A stretch of DNA of 64,000 nt from Peptococcaceae bacterium (GCA_017547685.1 JAFYPD010000020.1:52600-116599); one strand, 5' to 3'; positions 1 through 8,995 are shown, numbered from the stretch's first letter. A program made the numbers and translations. The notes: a model not told the origin generated them from the letters alone.

Positions 1-174
1 TGTGACAATGGCTGCGGTAGAACCTTTCCCGTTTGTTCCGGCAATATGAATGGTACGCAGGTGATCCTGCGGATTGCCCATTAGTTCTGCCATCCGCTGC
101 GTGCGTTCAAAGCCGCCCGGCACATTGCGCGCACAGCTGCTGCTCAGATAGTTCAGACAGGACTGATACTCCAT
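1..174 (-). CDS. folC: Folylpolyglutamate/dihydrofolate synthase, N-terminal part (cut by window edge)
   Basis: The first 58 codons of a minus-strand gene that runs off the window start. They translate to a FolC N-terminus: a short helical lead-in (MEYQSCLNYL) and then the P-loop HIAGTNGKGST near residues 43-53. In the family this loop binds ATP for ligating glutamate to folates or dihydropteroate. The ATG at 174 follows an AGGAAG-type ribosome binding site. It begins 15 bases after the hslO stop on the same strand, so the two are probably co-transcribed. The glutamate-binding domain lies outside the window, so completeness cannot be judged. Confidence 0.88.
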   Translation of the reverse strand, partial: MEYQSCLNYLSSSCARNVPGGFERTQRMAELMGNPQDHLRTIHIAGTNGKGSTAAIVT

Positions 175-189
175 TGGCGCCACTTCCTT

Positions 190-1083
190 TTAATCCTTTG
201 CTAAATCTTCCTTCATGCCAGCCAGAATCTCTTCCAGCTCTGATCTGTCAAAATGATACCTGGTGCTGCAGAAATGACAGGTCACTTCCGTTTCCCCATC
301 GTTTTCAATCATATCTTCCAGTTCTTCCACACCAATACTTTTCAGCAGACCGCTAATCCGGTCCCTGCTGCAATTGCAGTGCCACTGTACCGGATTTTCT
401 TCCAGAAGCTGCACTTCCACGCCCGGCAGATAATTCCGGATGATATCCGCAATGCCGGCCCCTTCATTGATTAAGGTACTCACAGGCCGTGCGCCCTGCA
501 GTCTGGCTTCTAAATCATCCAGAACCGCCTCATCACAGTTCGGCATGGCCTGCAGAATAATACCGCCTGCAGCTGCTACCGTGTAATCCGCATTCACCAG
601 CACACCCACCGATACCACCGACGGTGTCTGCTCGGATGTCATCAGGTAGCTTGCCACATCATCTCCAATCTCGCCGGTCACCAGCGGCACACTGCCGGTG
701 TAAGGCTCTTTCAGTCCGATATCTTTTGAGATATACAAATCCCCGGTTCCGATGGCGCCGCCCACATCCAGCTTGCCTCTGCTGTTCAGCGGCAAATCGG
801 TCTGCGGTTCCTGCACATAGCCTTTTACATTTCCTTCCGCATCGCCGGTTACAATGATACCGCCCAGCGGGCCGTCGCCAAAGATGCGCAGGGTGATATG
901 CCCCTCCCCTTTTAAGCCCCAGGACAGCAGCAAAGTGCTGGCCATGGTTCTGCCCAGCGCTGCGATTGCAGTCGGAAACGCATCATGACACTGACGCGCC
1001 GTTTCCACCGCATCGGTGCAGATAACCGCAGAAACGCGAACCTGTCCATCATACGCTAACGCACGAATAATCCCATCTGACAT
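190..1083 (-). CDS. hslO: Hsp33 redox-regulated holdase chaperone
   Basis: A 297-residue protein of normal Hsp33 length. It has an N-terminal substrate-binding domain and a C-terminal zinc redox switch: CNC at residues 236-238 and CHFC at 269-272. In the family these four cysteines bind Zn in reducing conditions; oxidation forms disulphides and activates the cytosolic holdase. The ATG at 1083 is preferred over an in-frame GTG at 1092, because GGAGG lies 10 bases before the ATG and too close to the GTG. Upstream thrC is separated by a terminator hairpin, so hslO probably starts its own transcript and continues into folC. Confidence 0.95.
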   Translation of the reverse strand: MSDGIIRALAYDGQVRVSAVICTDAVETARQCHDAFPTAIAALGRTMASTLLLSWGLKGEGHITLRIFGDGPLGGIIVTGDAEGNVKGYVQEPQTDLPLNSRGKLDVGGAIGTGDLYISKDIGLKEPYTGSVPLVTGEIGDDVASYLMTSEQTPSVVSVGVLVNADYTVAAAGGIILQAMPNCDEAVLDDLEARLQGARPVSTLINEGAGIADIIRNYLPGVEVQLLEENPVQWHCNCSRDRISGLLKSIGVEELEDMIENDGETEVTCHFCSTRYHFDRSELEEILAGMKEDLAKD

Positions 1084-1123
1084 AACATACACTCCTCCAA
1101 CACCACGGTTTTATAAAATAATA

Positions 1124-1146
1124 CAGGGCGATGCCGCACCGCCCTG
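1124..1146 (-). terminator. Intrinsic terminator after thrC
   Basis: CAGGGCG (1124-1130) pairs with CGCCCTG (1140-1146). On the minus strand it is followed by a T-rich stretch (TATTATTTTAT). It lies 30 bases past the thrC stop and before hslO. Confidence 0.7.
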
Positions 1147-1176
1147 TTGTTTTCATTTTTCCAACGGATTCGCCGG

Positions 1177-2655
1177 TTACAGCCCCAGAATCGTCTGGAC
1201 TGCTGCGCTGATGCCGTCTTTTTCACATACGGTATTGTGGCGCACCGGTTTTTTATCTAAATCCAGCAGCCCGACATGCTGTGCAATACCGGTTTTTGCA
1301 GCCAGTTCTTCCAGTTGTTCCAGTTCGCTGGCCTGGCTTGGCGCACCGTTTAATGCAGTCAGTACGCTGGATACAAATTTGCATGGATGGGCAGTGGAAT
1401 CGATAACGGCCACATTGCCGCTGTTCTGTTCTCTGCTCACTTTCAGCGCAACCGCTGTGTGAGTATCCAGCACATAGTTGTGCTCTGCGTAGCACTGCTG
1501 AATCATAGCCAGCGTTTCTGCCTCGTCAGCCGCACCGCCCACAACAAATTGATCTATATTTGCTTTTGTTTCCGCATCAACGGTAAAGATACCGTCCTGT
1601 TTCAGCGCATCCATCCACTGTGCCACTTTATCGCCGTTGCTGCCGGTCATGGCAAACAGGAACCGTTCCAGATTGCTGGAAATCAGAATATCCATGGATG
1701 GGCTGTTTGTCTGATAAAAATCGCGGCGGCGGTCATACACGCCAGTTGCAAAGAAATCGGTCAGAATACGGTTCCTGTTGGACGCACATACCAGCTGCCC
1801 CACCGGCAGACCCATCTGACCGGCATACCATGCTGCCAGAATGTTGCCGAAATTACCGGTTGGAACAACAAAATCCACTTTGTCGCCGTACTGGATGGCC
1901 TGTTTGTCCACCAGATTCAGATATGCTGCAAAGTAGTACACAATCTGCGGCAGCAGCCGGCCCCAGTTGATGGAGTTTGCAGAAGAAAACTGATAGCCCT
2001 TCTGCGCCATTTTTTCTTTCAGCGCCTGGTCTGCAAAAATTTCTTTTACCGCACTCTGGCAATCGTCGAAGTTGCCTTCCACGCCAACCACATACGTGTT
2101 ATCCCCGTCCGTGGTTACCATCTGCAGTTCCTGCACACGGCTGACACCGTGTGCGGGGTAGAATACAATAATACGGGTGCCTTTTACATTTTTGAAGCCT
2201 TCCAGCGCTGCTTTACCGGTGTCACCGGAAGTTGCAACCAGAATGATAATCTCCTGTTTCAGATCCAGCTTTTCGATGGCCTTCACCAGCAGACGAGGGG
2301 TTAACTGCAGTGCCATATCTTTGAACGCAGCTGTCGGGCCATGCCATAATTCCAGCACATATTCCTTCTCGGTTAATTTCACCAGCGGTGCAATTTCCGC
2401 TGTATCAAAGTTGGTGTTGTATGCGCCCTGCACGCAATCGGCAATCTCCTCCGCGGTATAATCGGTTAAATATTTACCCAGAATCCATGTTGCAATTTCC
2501 TGATATGGTTTTCCTGCCATTGCCGCAATTTCATCGGCAGCCAGCGCCGGGACAGACTGCGGCACAAACAGACCGCCGGCCGGCACCATGCCCTGTGCAA
2601 TAGCCGCAGCCGCACTGACTGGCTCATAATTATTTCTGGTACTGATATAATTCAT
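1177..2655 (-). CDS. thrC: Threonine synthase (PLP-dependent)
   Basis: A 492-residue enzyme of the long E. coli/yeast-type threonine synthase class, which converts O-phosphohomoserine to threonine. The N-terminus MNYISTRN and the PLP-lysine motif GPTAAFKDMALQ (Lys about 112) are diagnostic. ATSGDTGKAALEG is the phosphate-binding loop typical of fold-type II enzymes. The ATG at 2655 is chosen because GGAGG sits 8 bases upstream; a longer ORF starting at 2679 has no such site. A terminator follows, so thrC appears to be a single-gene unit. No other threonine pathway genes are adjacent. Confidence 0.96.
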   Translation of the reverse strand: MNYISTRNNYEPVSAAAAIAQGMVPAGGLFVPQSVPALAADEIAAMAGKPYQEIATWILGKYLTDYTAEEIADCVQGAYNTNFDTAEIAPLVKLTEKEYVLELWHGPTAAFKDMALQLTPRLLVKAIEKLDLKQEIIILVATSGDTGKAALEGFKNVKGTRIIVFYPAHGVSRVQELQMVTTDGDNTYVVGVEGNFDDCQSAVKEIFADQALKEKMAQKGYQFSSANSINWGRLLPQIVYYFAAYLNLVDKQAIQYGDKVDFVVPTGNFGNILAAWYAGQMGLPVGQLVCASNRNRILTDFFATGVYDRRRDFYQTNSPSMDILISSNLERFLFAMTGSNGDKVAQWMDALKQDGIFTVDAETKANIDQFVVGGAADEAETLAMIQQCYAEHNYVLDTHTAVALKVSREQNSGNVAVIDSTAHPCKFVSSVLTALNGAPSQASELEQLEELAAKTGIAQHVGLLDLDKKPVRHNTVCEKDGISAAVQTILGL

Positions 2656-2798
2656 AAACGAACGCCTCCAGCATTTCATAGTTAGTCGTCAATTTTTAAA
2701 CATCTCACTGTGTCAGCTATCGTTTCATTTTACTATATTTTTCTGGCGTTGCCTAGTCTTTTTCCTGTAAATTCATCAAGAATACAGCATGCATACCA

Positions 2799-3143
2799 TC
2801 AGCGCTGATTAAAATTCTCTTCCCCGATCAGATTAAACAATTCATCCTCTCCAGCCTGGTCAAACAAATCACTGTCCGTTATCCAGCCGCCCAGTTCATC
2901 AGCCAGCAAATCCTGCTCCAGGTTTTCTCCGTCATCATTCCGGAACGGATCCAGTAATACCTCCAGCACGGCACCGGCCTGCAGATTCACCAGCTCACTG
3001 GTGAGCGCGATCAGACCCAGCAGGAAAATATGCCCTGCATAGCGCAGAACCGATATACACTGGTCATCATTTGAAGGAGTATGATTCTGTTTTCGTTTTG
3101 GCCGGACCAGCCGCTGATGATACGCTTCCCCGTTCTGCTGCAA
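2799..3143 (-). CDS. Small membrane-associated protein with acidic tail, unknown function
   Basis: I do not recognise this 114-residue protein. It has a basic N-terminal third, one hydrophobic segment (about residues 38-54, including HIFLLGLIAL) and a strongly acidic C-terminal half rich in Asp/Glu. This suggests a single-pass or peripheral membrane protein. The start is TTG at 3143, about 9 bases after GGGAGGAGGG, a strong ribosome binding site that favours a real gene. An overlapping ORF on the same strand (3067-3321) uses the same binding site less well and has no domain-like composition. Divergent from the DUF3243 gene at 3244. Confidence 0.55.
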   Translation of the reverse strand: MQQNGEAYHQRLVRPKRKQNHTPSNDDQCISVLRYAGHIFLLGLIALTSELVNLQAGAVLEVLLDPFRNDDGENLEQDLLADELGGWITDSDLFDQAGEDELFNLIGEENFNQR

Positions 3144-3243
3144 AATACATCCCTCCTCCCTTCAGTATATGAATCAATTTGTTTTTTTGCGTATATCTGA
3201 TTTTGTTTTTGACCATACTACAGACAAGCAGGAGGTGATCAGC

Positions 3244-3507
3244 ATGTTTGGTAAAAACACAAACGAACCGGCACAGTTTCCGCAGGCGCTGGCCCGCGTC
3301 ATCGAGGACGGCCAGAAACACGGTGTGACCGATGAGATGATGGTAAAAGGTATGGTGAGCGTCGGTAACCTGATGGGACAGTTCGTGAAGCCGGACTCTC
3401 CGGAAGAAGCCCTGATGAAAGAAATGTGGGAATCGGCCAATGACCAGGAAAAGAACGCCGTTGCCCAGATGGTGTTAAAAGTAGGCCGCAAAAAACTGGC
3501 CCACTGA
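3244..3507 (+). CDS. DUF3243 family protein
   Basis: An 87-residue protein. Its middle (GQKHGVTDEMMVKG ... GNLMGQFVKPDSPEEALMKEMW) and the end (EKNAVAQMVLKV) match my memory of the Bacillota DUF3243 family: small, helical, of unknown role. The ATG at 3244 is preceded by AGGAGGTGATCAGC, an almost full-length ribosome binding site, so the 25 extra codons of the longer ORF are not used. It is monocistronic: a divergent gene upstream and a clear terminator at 3562-3598 downstream. Confidence 0.85.
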   Translation: MFGKNTNEPAQFPQALARVIEDGQKHGVTDEMMVKGMVSVGNLMGQFVKPDSPEEALMKEMWESANDQEKNAVAQMVLKVGRKKLAH

Positions 3508-3561
3508 CATACTGTGATTTACAGATTATTTTTTGTTTTTCATTTTCTCCCCTCATTTTAT

Positions 3562-3598
3562 AAAAACCGTGCATACGTTCTCAGTATGTACGGTTTTT
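3562..3598 (+). terminator. Intrinsic terminator after the DUF3243 gene
   Basis: AAAAACCGTGCATAC pairs with GTATGTACGGTTTTT with one bulge, ending in a T-run on the plus strand. It lies 55 bases after the stop. Confidence 0.8.
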
Positions 3599-3653
3599 CG
3601 TTGTATAAACATCTCTATCCCCCTGTTTCCCTGCAACGGGGCGAGGATAACAG

Positions 3654-3709
3654 AAAACGGCCTGGATAACGCATGGTATATTTCAGCTATGCGTTGTCCA
3701 GGCCGTTTT
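3654..3709. terminator. Long inverted repeat, probable bidirectional terminator
   Basis: Two 21-base arms (3654-3674 and 3689-3709), pairing with a single G:T-type mismatch, share the core AACGGCCTGGA. They are flanked by A and T runs on both sides. The element lies between the convergent DUF3243 gene and the CDF transporter, 25 bases from the transporter stop, so it may end both transcripts. Confidence 0.7.
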
Positions 3710-3734
3710 GTCATATCACATCAAAACAATCCTG

Positions 3735-4628
3735 TCAGTTTTTACTGCATGCGGCAGGATTGACATGCACCACGCAATGTTTCACCAGCGGAAAGCTCTC
3801 TTCAATGCCGTTATGCACCTGCACCGCAATATCATGCGCCTGGCGCAGCGACAGATTTTCATCAGCTTCAATTTCCACTTCCACATACATTCTGGAGCCA
3901 AACAGACGGGTGCGCAGCACATCCAGTTCTTTCACGCCATGGCAGGATGTAATCAGCTGACGCATGGCGGTTTCTGTTTCAGCATCGCAGGAGCGGTCTA
4001 CCATACGATCGAAGGTTTCCCGGAAAATATCGACTGCCACTTTCAAGATGAGTACGGCAATCACCACACTGGCCACCGGGTCCAGCACGGGATAGCCCAG
4101 ACGGGCACCCAGAATGCCGGCAAAACTGCCAACAGAACTCAGCGCGTCGGAGCGATGATGCCAGGCTTCGGCCATCAAAGAAACAGAGTTGATTTTTTTG
4201 GCAGCAATTTTTGTATACCAGAACAGCCCTTCCTTTACCGCAATGGAAATGACAGCGGCAAACAATGCCAGCTGCCCCGGCACCGTCAGAGCGCTGTAAT
4301 CGCCGGAGAGGACTTTTTCCAGTCCGCTCATGCCGATACCCAGCCCGACCAGCATCAGAATATTGGCCAGAATAATAGATATCACGCACTCCATGCGCTC
4401 ATGACCGTAAGGATGTTCTCTGTCGGCCTCTTTACCGGACACATTGGCACCGATGATTACCAGAAAGGAACCGAATACATCCGATGCTGAGTGTACAGCA
4501 TCGGCTACCATGGCACCGGAACGGGCCGCAACACCGGCTGTCAGTTTCATCACCGTCAGCAGCACATTGAGGATAATGCTGATACGGGATACTTTTATGG
4601 TTAATGCTTTTTCCTCTGACACTGTCAT
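3735..4628 (-). CDS. Cation diffusion facilitator (CDF) metal exporter
   Basis: A 297-residue inner-membrane transporter that would export divalent metal in exchange for protons. About six membrane helices cover the first 210 residues. The two metal-site signatures are visible: DAVHSASD (His46, Asp50) in helix 2 and HHRSD (His157, Asp161) in helix 5. The HxxxD pairs are the arrangement usually linked to Zn-type CDFs, but Fe or Mn transport cannot be excluded. A cytoplasmic C-terminal domain rich in Glu/His follows. The ATG at 4628 has AGGAGG 8 bases upstream. It is divergent from a ferritin-like gene, so both may belong to metal handling. Confidence 0.93.
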   Translation of the reverse strand: MTVSEEKALTIKVSRISIILNVLLTVMKLTAGVAARSGAMVADAVHSASDVFGSFLVIIGANVSGKEADREHPYGHERMECVISIILANILMLVGLGIGMSGLEKVLSGDYSALTVPGQLALFAAVISIAVKEGLFWYTKIAAKKINSVSLMAEAWHHRSDALSSVGSFAGILGARLGYPVLDPVASVVIAVLILKVAVDIFRETFDRMVDRSCDAETETAMRQLITSCHGVKELDVLRTRLFGSRMYVEVEIEADENLSLRQAHDIAVQVHNGIEESFPLVKHCVVHVNPAACSKN

Positions 4629-4719
4629 TGTGATTCCTCCTGTTTGTCATCTGGCATATTGCACCGTCATCCGGCATATACATGAAAATCCCTGAAAAAT
4701 CCTGACAGGAGGAATCATC

Positions 4720-5265
4720 ATGGAATCAACAACATTATATGCTTCGCCGGAGCCTTATCCGTCTATTCAGGCCGCTGCACCCAATATCGCCTATGCACAG
4801 CTGCTGGCCGCGTCCCTGGCTTCCGCCAGAAGTGAACTGACGGCTATTACACAGTATACGTATTTCAGCTGGGTTTTAGACACGGAATGGGCACAGCTGT
4901 GCACTGTATTCCGAAATATTGCGAAAGTGGAGATGCGCCATCTCGATCTGCTGGGGCGCACCATCACAGCACTGGGCGGCAACCCGATGTTTCGCGCATT
5001 CCCTTATAAAAGGCCTGCTTTCTGGAGCAGCGGCGTTCTGCAGTACCAGTCCCATATAGAAAAAGTCCTGCATATCAGCATTGCCGGTGAACAGGAAGCC
5101 ATTGACGGCTACCAGCACCTGTCCAAACTGATTCAGGACCAGAGCGTGATTGATTTGCTGCAGAGAATCATTGTGGATGAAGAAATCCATCTTCATCTCT
5201 TTCAACAGTATCTTACCACAAGACAAACAAAAAGTAAACAATTATTTCACAACGATATAATATAA
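4720..5265 (+). CDS. Ferritin-like / rubrerythrin-superfamily protein
   Basis: A 181-residue all-helical protein with a four-helix di-iron pattern: SELTAITQYTY, EMRHLDLLG (ExxH), GEQEAIDGYQHL and DEEIHLHLF (second ExxH). These positions fit a carboxylate-bridged di-metal site as in rubrerythrin, ferritin and manganese catalase folds. No rubredoxin domain is present. Spore-coat-associated ferritin-like proteins of Bacillota have this size, but I cannot assign one. The ATG at 4720 follows AGGAGGAATCATC. It is divergent from the CDF exporter (92-base gap) and convergent with cobO. Confidence 0.8.
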   Translation: MESTTLYASPEPYPSIQAAAPNIAYAQLLAASLASARSELTAITQYTYFSWVLDTEWAQLCTVFRNIAKVEMRHLDLLGRTITALGGNPMFRAFPYKRPAFWSSGVLQYQSHIEKVLHISIAGEQEAIDGYQHLSKLIQDQSVIDLLQRIIVDEEIHLHLFQQYLTTRQTKSKQLFHNDII

Positions 5266-5337
5266 TTGCCATGAAATAATTATTGCAATCCAAAATATTT
5301 TATTGAAAATCAATTTTAGTTACCCTTGTTAAACAAT

Positions 5338-5856
5338 CTAGTATTCAATGCCTTCCCGGGCAGGAATGTTCTGTCCATACGGATGTTTCCGCCCAATCAG
5401 TTCTGTCACATAATGTGCCTGTTCTATCCACTTTTGCGGCGCATTGCGGCCGGTCAATACCAGTTCCATGGCATCTGGCTTACGGGCAATCAGAGCATCC
5501 ACCATTGTTTCATCGGCCAGCTGTGTCTGACAGGCGGCCATAATCTCATCCAGAATCACCATGTCCCAGATGCCCTCGCTGCATTCACGCAGCACGGTCT
5601 GCAGCATCTGGTTCTGGGCTTCCAGTATGTGCTGCTTTTCAGCATCACTCAGCTGCCATACAAATCCGGCACTGGTCAGGCCGCGCACTGTCACACCAAT
5701 CTGGCGCAGCGGCGCAGCTTCTCCGGAACTGTTATCCTTTAAAAACTGTACAAACAGCACCCGTTTTTTCCGCCCCGCAGCCCGTACCGCCAGCCCTGCA
5801 GCGGCGGTTGTTTTCCCTTTTCCGTCACCGGTATAAATATGAATCATTCCCTGCAT
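5338..5856 (-). CDS. cobO: Cob(I)yrinic acid a,c-diamide adenosyltransferase
   Basis: A 172-residue cytosolic enzyme of the CobA/CobO/BtuR family, which transfers the adenosyl group of ATP to Co(I) corrinoids. The P-loop GDGKGKTTAA (about residues 10-19) lies at the N-terminus. The family end block is present: LTGRNAP, then ELIGRKHPYGQNIPAREGIEY split over the last 25 residues. AAAGGAG precedes the ATG. No other cobalamin genes are adjacent, so it may serve salvage of corrinoids. Upstream secF ends in its own terminator. Confidence 0.95.
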   Translation of the reverse strand: MQGMIHIYTGDGKGKTTAAAGLAVRAAGRKKRVLFVQFLKDNSSGEAAPLRQIGVTVRGLTSAGFVWQLSDAEKQHILEAQNQMLQTVLRECSEGIWDMVILDEIMAACQTQLADETMVDALIARKPDAMELVLTGRNAPQKWIEQAHYVTELIGRKHPYGQNIPAREGIEY

Positions 5857-5876
5857 GAAATCGCTCCTTTACCAAA

Positions 5877-5905
5877 ACAGGCCCTGATGCTGTATCAAGG
5901 CCTGT
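5877..5905 (-). terminator. Intrinsic terminator after secDF
   Basis: ACAGGCC (5877-5883) pairs with GGCCTGT (5899-5905), with extra pairing of TGAT/ATCA. On the minus strand it ends in TGTTTTGG. It lies 22 bases past the secF stop. Confidence 0.65.
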
Positions 5906-5926
5906 CTGTTTCTATGATGTTACCTT

Positions 5927-6799
5927 TTATTTACTGTCTACGCGGCTGCCCTTGAGATGCATTTTCATTTCATACCAGATCGGACTGGCAATGCACAGCG
6001 AGGAATACGTCCCTGCGATGACACCGATAGAGATGGCCAGTACAAAGATTCTGGTTGTCTGACCGCCGAAAATCAGCGTAGCCAGCAGCAAAATCAACGT
6101 ACTGATGGAGGTATTCATGGAACGGGTGAAACTCTGACCGATACTCATATTTACAATACCGGACAGCTGGTCTTTTTTCACACGGCCCATATTTTCACGG
6201 ATACGGTCAAACACAACGATCTTGTCGTTGATGGAGTAACCAAAAATGGTCAGCAGCGCTGCAATGAAGGTGCTGTCGATTTCCAGCTGCAGAATACTGA
6301 AAATCGCCACCACAATAAAGATATCATGGAACAGTGCAATCACACCAGCGATAGCAAAATGCAGCTCAAACCGGAAACTGATGTATGCAATCATCAGCAC
6401 AACAGCCAGCAGCAATGCAACTATGGCATTCTTTTTCAGTTCGGCACCTACACTAGGCCCTACCAGACCGCTGGACACAATTTCTAACGCACCGAATTTC
6501 GCGTTCAGATCCGCCATCAGGCTGTCCTGCTTGGCCTGATCCATGACGGCGGTTTTCAGCACAAAGGAACCGTCATCCAGTTCCTGAATCTTGCTGCCTT
6601 CCAAACCATTTTCATTCAGTGCTTCGCGCAAATCTGCGATGTCCACCTGTTCTTCAAACTGCACTGTGATTTTATTGCCGCCCACAAAGTCGATACCCAG
6701 GTTCAAACCCTGCACCGCCATGGATACCATGCCGGCCAGCAGAATCACGGCAGAAATGATGTACCAGATTTTTCTCTTTTCAATAATATTAATCTTCAT
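5927..6799 (-). CDS. secF: Protein translocase subunit SecF
   Basis: A 290-residue inner-membrane protein with about six membrane helices. After helix 1 it has the family motif GIDFVGG near residues 32-38 and a periplasmic domain. DKIVVFDRIREN marks the cytoplasmic side of helix 4. With SecD it uses the proton gradient to drive late steps of Sec export. The ATG at 6799 (8 bases after GAGAGG) is preferred to a GTG at 6808. It overlaps the secD end by 11 bases, indicating translational coupling. Confidence 0.97.
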   Translation of the reverse strand: MKINIIEKRKIWYIISAVILLAGMVSMAVQGLNLGIDFVGGNKITVQFEEQVDIADLREALNENGLEGSKIQELDDGSFVLKTAVMDQAKQDSLMADLNAKFGALEIVSSGLVGPSVGAELKKNAIVALLLAVVLMIAYISFRFELHFAIAGVIALFHDIFIVVAIFSILQLEIDSTFIAALLTIFGYSINDKIVVFDRIRENMGRVKKDQLSGIVNMSIGQSFTRSMNTSISTLILLLATLIFGGQTTRIFVLAISIGVIAGTYSSLCIASPIWYEMKMHLKGSRVDSK

Positions 6800-8060
6800 C
6801 ACAGACACCTCTCTTCAGACCATACAGTTGCGGATTGCTTACCAGATTGGAAGATACCAGTGTGGTCAGCATGAAACGGGTGAAGGTGATAGCTGTGAGC
6901 ATACTAGCCAGAATACCAATGGTTAAAGTGATGGCAAAGCCGCGCACAGAACCGCTGCCGAATGCAATCAGAATCACCGCTGCAAGCAGTGTTGTGATGT
7001 TGGAATCAAAAATTGTCGCAAATGCTTTTTTGAACCCGGCTTCAATGGCAACACGCAAGGTTTTGCAGACATGCAGTTCTTCTTTGATACGTTCAAAAAT
7101 AATAACATTGGCATCTACCGCCATCCCGACCGACAGCAGGAATGCAGCGATAACAGGCAGCGTAATCGTAGCCTTGATGGCCACATTGGCACCAATAACA
7201 AGGATAGCATACAGCAGCAGTGCAAAGGTGGCAACCAGCCCAGGTACCCGGTAAACAGCAATCATAAAGACTGCCAGTACAGCAATCCCGATGATAGCCG
7301 CTTTGATACTCTTTTCAATAGAATCGGCCCCCAGCTGCGGACCGGTGGTCTGTTTTTCCACGATGGTTAAATCAATCGGCAGTGCACCGCCCTGCAGCAT
7401 CATAGCCAGGCTCTGTGCTTCCTCATAGCTCGCAAAGCTGCCGGAGATCTGTGCTTTGCCGTTTGGAATCGATGATTTTACTGCCGGTGCGGAAATAATC
7501 TGATTATCCAGAATGATCGCAATAATTCTGTTCTGGCGGGTACTGTCATCTGTCCCGTAGGTGTTTACCAGATCTGCTGTGGCATCAGCAAAGGCTTTTG
7601 TCCCTTCGCCGTTAAATTCCAGAGAAACCCCGTACATTTCAGATGCATGGATGGTTTCCTGGTTTACATAAGCGCTTGCTTTTTTCAGCTGACTGCCTTC
7701 CACAATCACCTGTCCGTTATCGTAACGCACAAACTGCAGCTTTGCAGTTGTACCGATAACACGTACTGCCTCCTCGGCATCTTCTACCCCCGGCAGTTCT
7801 ACCGAAATCCGGTTGCTGCCCTCCAGCCGAACCTCCGGCTCGGCTACCCCAAGCGCATTGATTCTGTTTTCAATTACGGTTTTCGCCGCTTCCATTTCTT
7901 CACTGGTGGTTCCTTCCGGCGCTTCCAGACGAACCATAACACCGCCCTGCAGGTCCAGGCCCAGTACCGCATTGTCTGCGTAGATCGGGAACAGAATGCC
8001 TGCGGCCAGTACAACAACCAGAATGGTTGCGACCAGTGTAATTACTTTTGGCCAACGCAT
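6789..8060 (-). CDS. secD: Protein translocase subunit SecD
   Basis: A 423-residue membrane protein: one N-terminal helix, a long periplasmic P1 domain beginning with GLDLQGGVMVRLE, and then five helices. The family block MAVDANVIIFERIKEE is present. The ATG at 8060 has AGGAGG 10 bases upstream; a TTG at 8069 is too close to that site. It forms an operon with secF. yajC lies 4.5 kb upstream rather than directly next to secD, which is the more usual arrangement. Confidence 0.97.
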   Translation of the reverse strand: MRWPKVITLVATILVVVLAAGILFPIYADNAVLGLDLQGGVMVRLEAPEGTTSEEMEAAKTVIENRINALGVAEPEVRLEGSNRISVELPGVEDAEEAVRVIGTTAKLQFVRYDNGQVIVEGSQLKKASAYVNQETIHASEMYGVSLEFNGEGTKAFADATADLVNTYGTDDSTRQNRIIAIILDNQIISAPAVKSSIPNGKAQISGSFASYEEAQSLAMMLQGGALPIDLTIVEKQTTGPQLGADSIEKSIKAAIIGIAVLAVFMIAVYRVPGLVATFALLLYAILVIGANVAIKATITLPVIAAFLLSVGMAVDANVIIFERIKEELHVCKTLRVAIEAGFKKAFATIFDSNITTLLAAVILIAFGSGSVRGFAITLTIGILASMLTAITFTRFMLTTLVSSNLVSNPQLYGLKRGVCDED

Positions 8061-8180
8061 AAAAGTCAATCCTCCTAGATTTTAAATACTCTGCTTCTGC
8101 TGCCTCATCCGGCCAGTACAGCACCGGACGGACAGAAAAACAAAGCGATTTACTCAACTTATCTATTATAGCTCCAAACA

Positions 8181-8212
8181 GAAAAGGTTGCAATTGTTTC
8201 TTTGCAACCTTT
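8181..8212 (-). terminator. Hairpin between catalase and secD
   Basis: AAAAGGTTGCAA (8181-8192) pairs with TTGCAACCTTTT (8201-8212), a perfect 12-bp stem with A and T tails on both strands. It lies 48 bases after the catalase stop. Confidence 0.75.
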
Positions 8213-8259
8213 TTCCAATCTTAACATTTGTAAATTATCTACAGAACAGCCGCTGTTTT

Positions 8260-8928
8260 TTACCGGAATGCCGGATGTTTTACATCTGTATGCGGAAATG
8301 GACTGTCTTTTGGCGAAGGCGTTGACAGATCAAAATACATACGGGCAGCTCTGGTTGTACCAAAATCCTGATTGGAACCGCTCTCCTGCACCTTGTTAAA
8401 CGCTTCGCGAAACATGGCGTTGTGAGCCTCTTCTCTGTTCAGCAGAAAATCAATCGTTTCCCGCACTTTCTTGTCATAAATCTGCCGATACAGATATTCA
8501 TACGTCACTTTCGCCCGCTGCTCTGACGCAATATTGGACAGTAAATCGGCACACAAATCGCCGGTGACCGTAACATAATCAGCTGTCCAGGAATAGCCGG
8601 AAGCATTGATCAATCCCGGATTCAGTCCCAGCACCGTATGGCTCTGAATTTCGCCTCCCGGCACAGTAGAATAATCCACATCATGACCGTTCAGCATATG
8701 AATTGTGGCCGCCAGCATTTCCAGATGACTCAGTTCCTCGGCAGCAATGTCCATAAATAAATCCTTGATTGTCGGGTCTTTGATACGAAAACTCTGTGAC
8801 ATATACTGCATGGCCGCTTTCAATTCACCGTTGGCGCCGCCCAGCTGCTCCTGCAGCAGTGCCGCATACTGAGGGTTTGGCCGCTCTACTGCGACCGGAT
8901 GAAACAATTGTTTTTCATGTTTAAACAT
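8260..8928 (-). CDS. Manganese catalase (CotJC-like)
   Basis: A 222-residue ferritin-fold protein. Di-manganese ligand positions are visible: Glu35 (NGELKAAMQY), Glu65/His68 (EELSHLE), Glu136 (ASEQRAK) and Glu166/His169 (EEAHN). Members of this family disproportionate hydrogen peroxide. Its short C-terminal region resembles the spore-coat CotJC branch more than full-length lactobacillar Mn catalases. The ATG at 8928 has GGAG 8 bases upstream; upstream in-frame codons lack a binding site. It is a single gene flanked by terminator hairpins. Together with the ferritin-like protein at 4.7 kb it suggests oxidative-stress defence in an anaerobe. Confidence 0.9.
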   Translation of the reverse strand: MFKHEKQLFHPVAVERPNPQYAALLQEQLGGANGELKAAMQYMSQSFRIKDPTIKDLFMDIAAEELSHLEMLAATIHMLNGHDVDYSTVPGGEIQSHTVLGLNPGLINASGYSWTADYVTVTGDLCADLLSNIASEQRAKVTYEYLYRQIYDKKVRETIDFLLNREEAHNAMFREAFNKVQESGSNQDFGTTRAARMYFDLSTPSPKDSPFPHTDVKHPAFR

Positions 8929-8995
8929 GGCTTTCACTCCTTTTTGTAATATAAGACTAGTGTCTCCATGTTCTTTTCTGTTATGCCTGCACAAA

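Noticed and set aside
1387..2304. Plus-strand 305-codon ORF
   Set aside because: It is antisense to thrC, with no binding site and no recognisable product; thrC accounts for the sequence.
3708..4490. Plus-strand 260-codon ORF
   Set aside because: It is a frame opposite the CDF transporter; the His/Gln-rich product is typical of an antisense shadow.
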